Both the position numbers and the translations under genes were made by a program. From positions 2,981,501 to 3,045,500 of the forward strand of contig NC_008380.1 of NCBI RefSeq assembly GCF_000009265.1: 64,000 bases of DNA, in the 5' to 3' direction. Of this stretch, positions 1 to 6,859 are shown in pieces; position 1 is the stretch's first letter, and every line of letters starts with the position of its first letter. A model generated the notes under the pieces. That model had not been told where the DNA came from. It did not search any database and saw only the letters and a program-made list of their open reading frames with translations. The DNA is from Rhizobium johnstonii 3841 (GTDB taxonomy: Bacteria > Pseudomonadota > Alphaproteobacteria > Rhizobiales > Rhizobiaceae).

Positions 1-675
1 GCCGAAAGAGCGGAAGATGATCAGGTTCGGAAGCTGCTGCGCCCGGGATGCGAGGCTGAGCGCCGGATCGGTATCACCGAAGGCCTCGTCGACGACGAGA
101 AGCCCGCCTGCTGCCTTCATCCTGTCGTGCAGGGCAATCAGTGTTTCGGCCGGCCATGCCAGTCCGTCGGGATTGTTCGGATTGACGACGACAGCCAGCC
201 GATGCTCGATCCCGATCGCGGCAACATTATCGACCGCGTCGACGGTAAAACCGGCCGAGGTCAAGGCACGCGCATACTCGCCATAGGTCGGCGATACCAC
301 GGCAACCTTGTTGTCCGTCACGGCAACCTTGTTGTCCGTCACGGCAACCCTGTTGTCCGTCACAGCGACTCGGTCGTCCGTGACGTCAACCAGCCTACCC
401 TCGACCAGACGTGGCAGAAGCTGAATCACCGATTGCGTGCCTGGCACCGGCAGCGGCAGGATCTCACCGCTGCCGTAATGATCGCGCGCCGCACGCCTCG
501 CCGCCTCGACCAGATGCCTGTCCGGCAGGCGATGCCAGGCCCTTGCCGAAATATCCGGCAGCGCGACGGGGCACGGATTGATGCCTGTGGAAAGATCGAG
601 CCAGTCTTCCGGCCTGCCGCCGAAGGTAGCGGCAGCCGCGGTGATGCCGCCGCCGTGAACGATCGGTGCGCTCAT
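1..675 (-). CDS. cobC: Threonine-phosphate decarboxylase CobC, C-terminus cut by window edge
   Basis: PLP-dependent aminotransferase-fold protein of the CobC/CobD family, which supplies the (R)-1-amino-2-propanol phosphate arm of cobalamin. About 225 residues are visible. The start MSAPIVHGGG and the early DLSTGINP motif are typical, and VVNPNNPDG and LLVVDEAFGD match the substrate/PLP-pocket region of class I/II aminotransferases. The PLP lysine lies beyond the window. The ATG overlaps the cobB stop as ATGA, so translation is probably coupled to cobB and cobA. Around residues 97-125 the chain carries repeated VTDNKVA heptads from a 21-bp DNA repeat, which is not a normal family feature. Identity is secure from motifs plus cob context; function of the expanded protein is not tested. 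Confidence 0.9.
   Translation of the reverse strand, partial: MSAPIVHGGGITAAAATFGGRPEDWLDLSTGINPCPVALPDISARAWHRLPDRHLVEAARRAARDHYGSGEILPLPVPGTQSVIQLLPRLVEGRLVDVTDDRVAVTDNRVAVTDNKVAVTDNKVAVVSPTYGEYARALTSAGFTVDAVDNVAAIGIEHRLAVVVNPNNPDGLAWPAETLIALHDRMKAAGGLLVVDEAFGDTDPALSLASRAQQLPNLIIFRSFG
301..384. repeat. In-frame 21-bp tandem repeat inside cobC
   Basis: Units at 301-321 and 322-342 are identical, 343-363 differs by one base, and 364-384 is a degenerate fourth copy. Because 21 is a multiple of three, the array stays open and encodes repeated VTDNKVA or VTDNRVA heptads in CobC. It looks like slippage expansion of one original heptad. Confidence 0.9.
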
Positions 676-1979
676 CCTGCCGCTCCGGCAAGATCGATCA
701 GATGCATGTAGGAGCCTGCCACCTGGTCGCGCCTGAGACCGGCGGCACCCAGATCGGTTCCGAGCGCATCCTGCACCTGAAAAAGCCGCTTGCCCTGGCC
801 CTCGGAGACGACGGTGGAATAGTGGAATTCATGCGCCGTCATCATTCGCGCGAAAAAGGCGCCGTCGAGTGGCACAACGCGGCGATAACCCAGATGGCGT
901 TTCCGCTCGGCATAACTGGTGACGACCGGCAGCAGGCCGAGCATCTGATGACGCTTGCCCTCCGCGTCGATCAACCCGTCGCCAAGCACCATGTAGCCGC
1001 CGCACTCGCCGTAGATCCGGATGTCGCGCGCTGCCGCATCGAGCATGCCGGCGCGGAAATTCTGCGCCTCTGCCAGCCGTCCGGCATGCAGCTCGGGATA
1101 ACCGCCGGGCAGATAGATCGCATCGGCATCCAAAGCCGGCGGCTCGTCGGCGAGCGGCGAGAAAAAGGAGATCGCAGCACCCCGGCGGCGCCAGCCGAGC
1201 AGCATATGCTCGTAGGAAAAGGCAAAGGCGATGTCGCGCGCCACTGCAATCCGAGCACCCAGCGGCGGCAGTCGGTCGATATTGGCCGCCGACGGACGAT
1301 TGAGACCCTGCTTTGCAATGCGCAGCAGGAATTCGAAATTGCATTCCTCGGAGACCGCATCCGCCGCATGATCGATGAATGCGTCGAGCGTGGCATGTTC
1401 GCCGGCCTGGACGAGGCCGAGATGGCGCTCCGGCAGGGAAAGCGCCTTGTCGCTGCCGATGACGGCGATGACAGGCATACGGATCGCTTCGAGCGCCTGT
1501 CGCAGCATCGCTTCGTGCCGGTCGCTGCCGACCTTGTTGAGGATGACGCCGGCGACGCGGACATCGGCACGGAAACCGGCAAAACCCGAAACCAGCGGCG
1601 CGACCGACTGCGACATGCGCGAGGCATCGACGACGAGCACCACGGAAAGCCCGAGCTGGGCGGCGAGATCGGCCGCCGTTCCCTTTCCGTCGGCCGCCCC
1701 GTCGAAAAGCCCCATCATCGCCTCGATGACGAGGATGCGGTCGCCGGAACGGTGAAGGGCGGCATTGGCCGAGATCAGTTCCGGGCGCATTGCCCAGGGA
1801 TCGAAATTCAGGCAGAGCGTGCCGCTTGCGGCCGCATGGAAGGCGGGATCGATATAGTCAGGGCCGGCCTTGCCGGGCGCGACCGCGATGCCGCGCCGGC
1901 GAAGCGCCCGGAGCAGACCGAGCGTCACCGTCGTCTTGCCGGCGCCGGAGGATGGTGCTGCAATCAGGAGGCCGCTCAT
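672..1979 (-). CDS. cobB: Cobyrinate / hydrogenobyrinate a,c-diamide synthase CobB
   Basis: 435 aa, the normal length. ATP- and glutamine-dependent amidation of the a and c carboxylates of (hydrogeno)byrinic acid in the aerobic B12 pathway. The N-terminal dethiobiotin-synthetase-like domain has SSGAGKTTVTLGLLRAL as P-loop and KAGPDYIDPAFH downstream. The C-terminal class I glutamine amidotransferase domain shows the nucleophile region YGECGGYMVLG and a late histidine in SYMHLI. Start and stop overlap the neighbours by ATGA on both sides (cobA upstream, cobC downstream), indicating a tightly coupled operon. Confidence 0.95.
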   Translation of the reverse strand: MSGLLIAAPSSGAGKTTVTLGLLRALRRRGIAVAPGKAGPDYIDPAFHAAASGTLCLNFDPWAMRPELISANAALHRSGDRILVIEAMMGLFDGAADGKGTAADLAAQLGLSVVLVVDASRMSQSVAPLVSGFAGFRADVRVAGVILNKVGSDRHEAMLRQALEAIRMPVIAVIGSDKALSLPERHLGLVQAGEHATLDAFIDHAADAVSEECNFEFLLRIAKQGLNRPSAANIDRLPPLGARIAVARDIAFAFSYEHMLLGWRRRGAAISFFSPLADEPPALDADAIYLPGGYPELHAGRLAEAQNFRAGMLDAAARDIRIYGECGGYMVLGDGLIDAEGKRHQMLGLLPVVTSYAERKRHLGYRRVVPLDGAFFARMMTAHEFHYSTVVSEGQGKRLFQVQDALGTDLGAAGLRRDQVAGSYMHLIDLAGAAG

Positions 1980-2815
1980 GCCCGCACCTTGCCGGACCGG
2001 CGGAATGGATCGGGTTGCAGGCGCCGCCCCGCCAGCGCACCAAGCCAGTCGAGCGAGGCTCGGAGCCGCACCACTTCACCGACAACGACCACCGCCGGCG
2101 GCTCCAGGCCGGAGACAGCGACGGCCTCGGTCGCCTCTCCGAGCGTTGTTTCCAACACCTGCTGCCGGCCGGTCGCTGCATTGCAGACGAAGGCGACGGG
2201 CTCGGTCGGCAGCCGGCCGGCGGCGATGAGATTGGTGCTGATCTCGGCGATATGCTTCATCGCCATGTACATGACGATGACGGGCGAGCCTCGGCCGATC
2301 GCCTCCCAGTTGATTCTGTCGGGCACGATGCCCGAGGAATCATGGCCGGTGAGGAAGGTCACGGCATGGTTGATGTCGCGATGCGTCACCGGAATGCCGG
2401 CATAGGCGAGCCCGCCGATGCCGGCGGTGATGCCGGGCACGATGCGGAAGGGAATGTTGTGCTCGACCAGCGTCAACGCCTCCTCACCGCCGCGGCCGAA
2501 CACGAAGGGATCGCCGCCCTTCAGCCGCAGCACCTTCTTGCCGGCGCGCGCCAGCTCCACCAGCCGCAGCGAAATGTCGCGCTGTTTCGCCGAAGGCTTG
2601 CCGCCGCGCTTGCCGGCATATTCCACCAGAGTTTCCGGCCGCGCCAGCGCCAGGCATTCCTCGTTGACCAGCGCATCGTGGACGATGACGTCGGCCTCGA
2701 AAAGCCCCTTGGCGGCGAGCAGCGTCAAAAGCCCGGGATCGCCGGGACCGGCGCCGACGAGCCAGACGTTGCCCGGCTCAAGCACCGGAAGATGGGAGAA
2801 TGCGGCATCGATCAT
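1976..2815 (-). CDS. cobA: Uroporphyrinogen-III C-methyltransferase (SUMT) CobA
   Basis: 279 aa. SAM-dependent methylation of uroporphyrinogen III at C2 and C7 to precorrin-2, the committed step towards B12 and siroheme. The family signature VWLVGAGPGDPGLLTLLA lies near residue 18, followed by ADVIVHDALV and the LRLKGGDPFVFGRGGEE SAM-site loop. It is a stand-alone methyltransferase with no CysG-type dehydrogenase domain. First gene of the cobA-cobB-cobC block; its stop overlaps the cobB start. A 323-bp gap with a palindromic repeat separates it from the upstream nucleoside hydrolase. Confidence 0.95.
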   Translation of the reverse strand: MIDAAFSHLPVLEPGNVWLVGAGPGDPGLLTLLAAKGLFEADVIVHDALVNEECLALARPETLVEYAGKRGGKPSAKQRDISLRLVELARAGKKVLRLKGGDPFVFGRGGEEALTLVEHNIPFRIVPGITAGIGGLAYAGIPVTHRDINHAVTFLTGHDSSGIVPDRINWEAIGRGSPVIVMYMAMKHIAEISTNLIAAGRLPTEPVAFVCNAATGRQQVLETTLGEATEAVAVSGLEPPAVVVVGEVVRLRASLDWLGALAGRRLQPDPFRRSGKVRA

Positions 2816-3020
2816 CTTGCTGATCTAGGCCCCGCAAAGGGCAAGGTCAACGCCGCGCCCATCACCTCACTTGAAGTTGCTGAGATGATCGTGACTCACT
2901 TTGTGAACAGGCGGATTCGATTGTACAGAAAAGCCGCGCAACAATATGAATATATTAGAATATCACCCAGAACGGTCAGCCACGGCACGGACTGCTGACA
3001 AAGTCGGCCAACTTCTCTTT

Positions 3021-3093
3021 CGTCATGCTCGGGCTTGTCCCGAGCATCTGCAGCCGGTGCAGCACGTCCTCGGCACAAGGGCCGAGGATGACG
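3021..3093. repeat. RIME-like intergenic palindromic element
   Basis: Two strong dyads: ATGCTCGGG / CCCGAGCAT at 3025-3047 and TCCTCGGC / GCCGAGGA near 3067-3088, with a small CTGCA / TGCAG dyad between and CGTCAT / ATGACG at the outer ends. This matches the layout of Rhizobium intergenic mosaic elements (established family; assignment from pattern). It sits in the 323-bp gap between cobA and the nucleoside hydrolase (2816-3138), where I see no gene. Confidence 0.75.
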
Positions 3094-3138
3094 CCGACTA
3101 AAGAACGAGGCCTGTCGATGCTGCCGGCCTTCAGTTAG

Positions 3139-4092
3139 TCAGGCTGCAAGCAGTGTATTGCGAATGAGGTCGAGGACCCTCTCCGACTCGATGCCGGTGC
3201 AGACGACCTGGCTCGGCAAGCCATCCCAGGCGCCATCAGGCGGAAAATGCCGCCCATCTCGCCTGACGATCGTCTGGCCATCGGCGATGCCGCCGCAGAC
3301 GACACGCACCGCACCCGATATCGACGAGAACAGCTCCGGCGCCACGGCATAGACGCAGGCGCAGCTGTCATGCACCATCATGCCGTCTTCGACCGCATGC
3401 TTGTAGAAATCGATGTAGGACTGCGAGAGTGCATCGAGCTGCTTGACCGCCTTGTCACCCCTAGCTGCCATTTCGCCGAGATAGCTGCGGCTCATCGTGG
3501 TGATCGCGGTGACGTCGAGGCCGATGACGGCCACCTTCCACGGCGCGGTCATGACGATGTCAGCGGCCTCGGGATCGCCATGAATATTGGCCTCGGCGAC
3601 CGGCGAGACATTGCCCGGCACATAGAAATTGCCGCCCATGATGACGACGTCCTTGGCCAGCGTCGCAATCTCGGGGTCTTCCTTCAGCGCCAGCGCCAGA
3701 TTGGTCATTCGGCCAACGGCAACGAGTCGCACTTCGCCCGGATGGGCGCGCACCGTGTCGATGATGAAGCGATGCGCCGGGCGCGGATCGAGCGGCAGGT
3801 CGATCGTCTCCGGTACGTCGATATCGCCGAGGCCGTTATCACCATGCACCATGGCCGGCCATGGCCGCTCCGCCCGCGCGGAATCGATGGTGACACTGGC
3901 GCCCTTGGAAACGGGTGCCGGAATATTCCATTCGCGCTTGAGGAAGAGCGCATTGCGCGTCGTCGTCTCGACCGAGGCGTTGCCGAAGACCGTGGTGATG
4001 CCGAGAAGGTCGATTTCGGGATGGCGATGCAGGAAGAGAAGCGCCATGGCGTCGTCGACGCCAGGGTCGGTGTCATAAATGACCTTGTGCAT
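3139..4092 (-). CDS. Inosine-uridine preferring nucleoside hydrolase family
   Basis: 317 aa from the ATG at 4092. Hydrolyses the N-glycosidic bond of ribonucleosides. The family's calcium-binding N-terminus DTDPGVDDAMALLF is at residues 6-19; ITTVFGN, the VIMGG segment and the downstream EANIHGDPEAADIV are also typical. An in-frame extension upstream to 4440 would run through cobE, so I start at the ATG that gives the canonical MHKVIYDTDPG. It lies 70 bp after cobE and on the same strand, an unexpected neighbour within cob genes; there is no clear functional link to B12. Confidence 0.9.
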   Translation of the reverse strand: MHKVIYDTDPGVDDAMALLFLHRHPEIDLLGITTVFGNASVETTTRNALFLKREWNIPAPVSKGASVTIDSARAERPWPAMVHGDNGLGDIDVPETIDLPLDPRPAHRFIIDTVRAHPGEVRLVAVGRMTNLALALKEDPEIATLAKDVVIMGGNFYVPGNVSPVAEANIHGDPEAADIVMTAPWKVAVIGLDVTAITTMSRSYLGEMAARGDKAVKQLDALSQSYIDFYKHAVEDGMMVHDSCACVYAVAPELFSSISGAVRVVCGGIADGQTIVRRDGRHFPPDGAWDGLPSQVVCTGIESERVLDLIRNTLLAA

Positions 4093-4162
4093 GAGATATC
4101 CTCTAGATGTGAACCGTGAGGCTGCCGGACGGCGCCGCGAATTGCCGCCACCATAACGTCCA

Positions 4163-4582
4163 CTAGGCTTTCTGCAACCCGCTGCGGGCAACTGCCGCCG
4201 TCGCATGTGCAGATTTGATCTTGGCGACAGCAAGCTCGGCATCCGGCCCCGCAGCCGCCAGCGCAGCTGCCTCGGAGACCCCATGGCAGCCGACGTGGGC
4301 AAAGACGATCGCGGAGGGATTCGCCAGCCGCGGCGTCTCCTCCTCCAGCCGCAGCGCGCCGAAGAACACGGCAGGCACGGAAAAATGCGCGGCAACGGCA
4401 AGGATCGCCGGCTCCAGTCTTCGGCTGTCGATCGAGGCAATGGCTGTGAGTTCCGCCGCGCCGATAGCGGCTACGTCGAGCGCCTCGATCGCAAGCGCCA
4501 GCACCTCGGCAGGCGGCGTCCCGCGCTCGCAGCCGAGGCCGAGCACGTGGCGCCTCGCCGTATCGAAAGAGATATCGCTCAT
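4163..4582 (-). CDS. cobE: Cobalamin biosynthesis protein CobE (CbiG C-terminal-like)
   Basis: 139 aa. The sequence LGLGCERGTPPAEVLALA near the N-terminus is the hallmark of the CobE/CbiG-C family, which in the aerobic pathway is needed around the precorrin-5/6 steps though its exact role is poorly defined. AAHFSVPAVFF and VAKIKSAHATAAVARS also fit. Start ATG at 4582 overlaps by two bases the first in-frame ATG of a divergent decayed permease gene. Part of the minus-strand cob block. Confidence 0.88.
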   Translation of the reverse strand: MSDISFDTARRHVLGLGCERGTPPAEVLALAIEALDVAAIGAAELTAIASIDSRRLEPAILAVAAHFSVPAVFFGALRLEEETPRLANPSAIVFAHVGCHGVSEAAALAAAGPDAELAVAKIKSAHATAAVARSGLQKA

Positions 4583-4975
4583 GGAAACCGTCAAATACGC
4601 CCTGCCCATGTCTTTGCAGCCATTGCAGCTTGGGGCGGCAAATGCAACAAGGCCGTCCGAAATCCCCGCCCGGAATACCACCTTGCCCGATATCGCCTTC
4701 CATCTGCTTCTGCCGCTCTGCGCAGCGGCTTTCTTTGCCGGGTTCGTCGATTCCATTGCCGGCGGCGGCGGCCTCATCACCGTCCCCGTCATGCTGATCG
4801 CGGGCATTCCGCCGCTCCAGACCCTCGGCACCAACAAGGTGCAGTCCCTCTTCGGCGCGGCCTCGGCCACGATCGCCTATACAAGGGCCATGTGCAGCTT
4901 GCGGAACAATTGCCGAGGCGCTGATGGCTGTCATGGGCGGTTCGACCATCTTCCATTACCTCTGGCGTAATTGAT
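4581..4975 (+). pseudogene. Decayed TSUP (TauE/SafE) family permease
   Basis: The plus strand encodes a recognisable TSUP N-terminus: AAFFAGFVDSIAGGGGLITV followed by PVMLIAGIPPLQTLGTNKVQ. Near 4885 the reading frame shifts: the expected GHVQLAEQLP continues in another frame, and a second shift near 4918 is needed to read ALMAVMGG. The homology then stops and two stop codons follow near 4970. TSUP proteins are usually about 250 aa, so only the first third remains, with at least two frameshifts. I call it a truncated pseudogene rather than a small protein. Confidence 0.8.
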
Positions 4976-5043
4976 AAGGTGCATCGCCTTCCCGCATGAT
5001 CGGACTGCCTGGAACTGACGGGCGATCAAAAGGAGATGACCCG

Positions 5044-5409
5044 ATGAACGACGCAAACACCAACGCAGAGCGCTATCTCGCCATCTGGAATGAGACGGAT
5101 GCCGTTCGCCGTCGCGCTCTGATCGCCGAGAGCTGGAGCAAAGCCGCCACCTATATCGACCCACTTATGCGCGGCGAAGGCCATGAGCAGATCAATTCGC
5201 TGGTCGAGGCGGTACAAAGCCGCTTCCCCGGCTTCCGCTTCGCCCTGATCGGGGCGGCCGACGGCTACGGCGACAACCTGCGCTTCTCCTGGGGCCTAGG
5301 CCCGGAAAACGGCGATGCGCTAATCAAGGGCACGGATTTCGCCGAACTCGAAGGCGGCAAGCTGAAATCCGTCCGCGGTTTCATAGATTTGCTGCCGGAA
5401 GCCGCCTGA
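5044..5409 (+). CDS. SnoaL/NTF2-like small protein
   Basis: 121 aa. NTF2-like (SnoaL) fold inferred from YLAIWNETDAVRRRALIAES, YIDPLMRGEGHEQI and the ending FIDLLPEA. Members serve as cyclases, isomerases or ligand-binding proteins; the substrate cannot be told here. The ATG at 5044 is chosen because AAAGGAGA lies about eight bases upstream. Its TGA overlaps the ATG of the following XRE regulator, so the two are probably co-translated and the regulator may control this gene. Confidence 0.8.
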   Translation: MNDANTNAERYLAIWNETDAVRRRALIAESWSKAATYIDPLMRGEGHEQINSLVEAVQSRFPGFRFALIGAADGYGDNLRFSWGLGPENGDALIKGTDFAELEGGKLKSVRGFIDLLPEAA

Positions 5410-6203
5410 TGACGCCGACCGCCCGCTCCCTTGGAGACCATCTGCGCGAATGGCGCCAGCGCCGCCGCATGAGCCAGCTCGACCTCGCGCTGGAGGCGGA
5501 GATCTCGCAGCGGCATCTGAGCTTCATCGAGAGCGGGCGCTCGACACCGAGCCGCGACATGCTGCTGCATCTTGCCGAACGGCTCGACGTGCCCCTTCGC
5601 GATCGGAACCCGCTGCTGCTTGCGGCGGGTTTCGCTCCTGTTTTTGCCGAACGCGCGCTCGACGATCCCGCATTGGAACCGGCACGTCGCGCCATCGACA
5701 TGGTGCTGAAAGGGCACGAGCCCTTCCCAGCAATCGCCGTCGACCGCCATTGGACACTCATCGCGGCCAATGCGGCCATCGCTCCGCTGCTCTCAGCCGT
5801 CTCCGACCAGTCTCTGCTCACACCACCCGTCAACGTACTGCGCCTCAGCCTGCATCCACAAGGATTGGCGCCCCACATCAAAAACCTTTCCGAGTGGCGC
5901 GCCCACCTTATCGGCAGGCTGCGCCAGCAGTTATCGGCTTCGGGCGATCCAATGTTGGACAAGCTTTTGAAGGAGTTGCTGTCCTATCCAGCGCCTAAAA
6001 CTGCTGGCGAGGTCCATACCGACTATGCCGGCATCGCCGTTCCCCTTCAGCTTTCAACCAAGGCCGGCTTGCTTTCCCTGATCTCGACGACGACTGTCTT
6101 CGGCACGCCCGTCGAAATCACTTTGTCGGAACTCGCGGTCGAATCCTTCTTCCCGGCGGATGAGGAAACGGCTGCCATCCTGCGCAGCCTCGCACTCAAC
6201 TGA
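5409..6203 (+). CDS. XRE-family regulator with MmyB-like ligand-binding domain
   Basis: 264 aa. N-terminal helix-turn-helix at about residues 7-65 (MSQLDLALEAEISQRHLSFI, then ESGRSTPSRDMLLHLAERL) followed by the MmyB-like domain that begins LRDRNPLLLAAGFAP and includes HWTLIAANAAI. This architecture is common in actinobacterial and rhizobial single-component regulators thought to sense small hydrophobic ligands. Overlaps the NTF2-like gene stop and converges on cobO with only 5 bp between stops. Confidence 0.9.
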   Translation: MTPTARSLGDHLREWRQRRRMSQLDLALEAEISQRHLSFIESGRSTPSRDMLLHLAERLDVPLRDRNPLLLAAGFAPVFAERALDDPALEPARRAIDMVLKGHEPFPAIAVDRHWTLIAANAAIAPLLSAVSDQSLLTPPVNVLRLSLHPQGLAPHIKNLSEWRAHLIGRLRQQLSASGDPMLDKLLKELLSYPAPKTAGEVHTDYAGIAVPLQLSTKAGLLSLISTTTVFGTPVEITLSELAVESFFPADEETAAILRSLALN

Positions 6204-6208
6204 CCGCC

Positions 6209-6859
6209 TCAGAACTCCACGCCCGGTTGACCCTTGATGCCGGAGCGGAAGGGGTGTTTGACGAGCTCCATCTCGGTCACCAGATCGGCGATTTCGATCA
6301 ATTCTTCCTTGGCGTTGCGCCCCGTCAGCACGACATGCGTCATATGGGGCTTCTCGCTCTTCAGAAAGGCGACGACTTCGTTGATGTCGAGATAGTCGTA
6401 GCGCAGCGCGATATTGATCTCGTCGAGCAGCACCATGGAATTGCGCTCGTCCCGGATCAGTTCCTTGGCCTTTTCCCAGGCGGCCGCCGCTGCGGCGACA
6501 TCGCGGGCACGGTCCTGCGTTTCCCAGGTGAAACCCTCGCCCATCGTGTGGAACTGGCAGAGATCGGAGAAATGCTTCTCGATCAGGTCGCGCTCGCCGG
6601 TCCACATCGCGCCCTTGATGAACTGCACAACGGCAGACGGCTTGCCATGGGCGATGTGGCGGAAGATCATCCCAAAGGCAGAAGAGGACTTGCCCTTGCC
6701 CTTGCCCGTATGAATGATGATCAGGCCCTTGCCATCGGTCTTGGTGGCCATGATCTTGTCGCGCGCGGCCTTCTTCTTGGCCATCTTCTCGGCGTGGCGC
6801 GCATCGTCCTTGCCTGACCCGGCTTCTGGAATTTCGCTGTCGGGGGTTTCGTCGCTCAT
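6209..6859 (-). CDS. cobO: Cob(I)yrinic acid a,c-diamide adenosyltransferase CobO
   Basis: 216 aa. Transfers the 5'-deoxyadenosyl group from ATP to Co(I) corrinoids. P-loop HTGKGKGKSSSAFGM, then VVQFIKGAMWTGERD and the Walker-B-like VLLDEINIAL mark the BtuR/CobO family. A charged N-terminus (about 35 residues, many Lys/Asp) precedes the domain, as is usual in proteobacterial CobO. Start overlaps the cobN stop (ATGA). Last gene of the riboswitch-led cobP-W-N-O operon. Confidence 0.95.
   Translation of the reverse strand: MSDETPDSEIPEAGSGKDDARHAEKMAKKKAARDKIMATKTDGKGLIIIHTGKGKGKSSSAFGMIFRHIAHGKPSAVVQFIKGAMWTGERDLIEKHFSDLCQFHTMGEGFTWETQDRARDVAAAAAAWEKAKELIRDERNSMVLLDEINIALRYDYLDINEVVAFLKSEKPHMTHVVLTGRNAKEELIEIADLVTEMELVKHPFRSGIKGQPGVEF

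Noticed and set aside
666..2405. Very long open frame on the plus strand opposite cobB and cobA
   Set aside because: It is a shadow of high-GC minus-strand genes; its product has no recognisable family and cobA/cobB motifs on the other strand are unambiguous.
4093..4440. N-terminal extension of the nucleoside hydrolase
   Set aside because: It overlaps cobE in another frame and shows no homology; the ATG at 4092 gives the canonical start.
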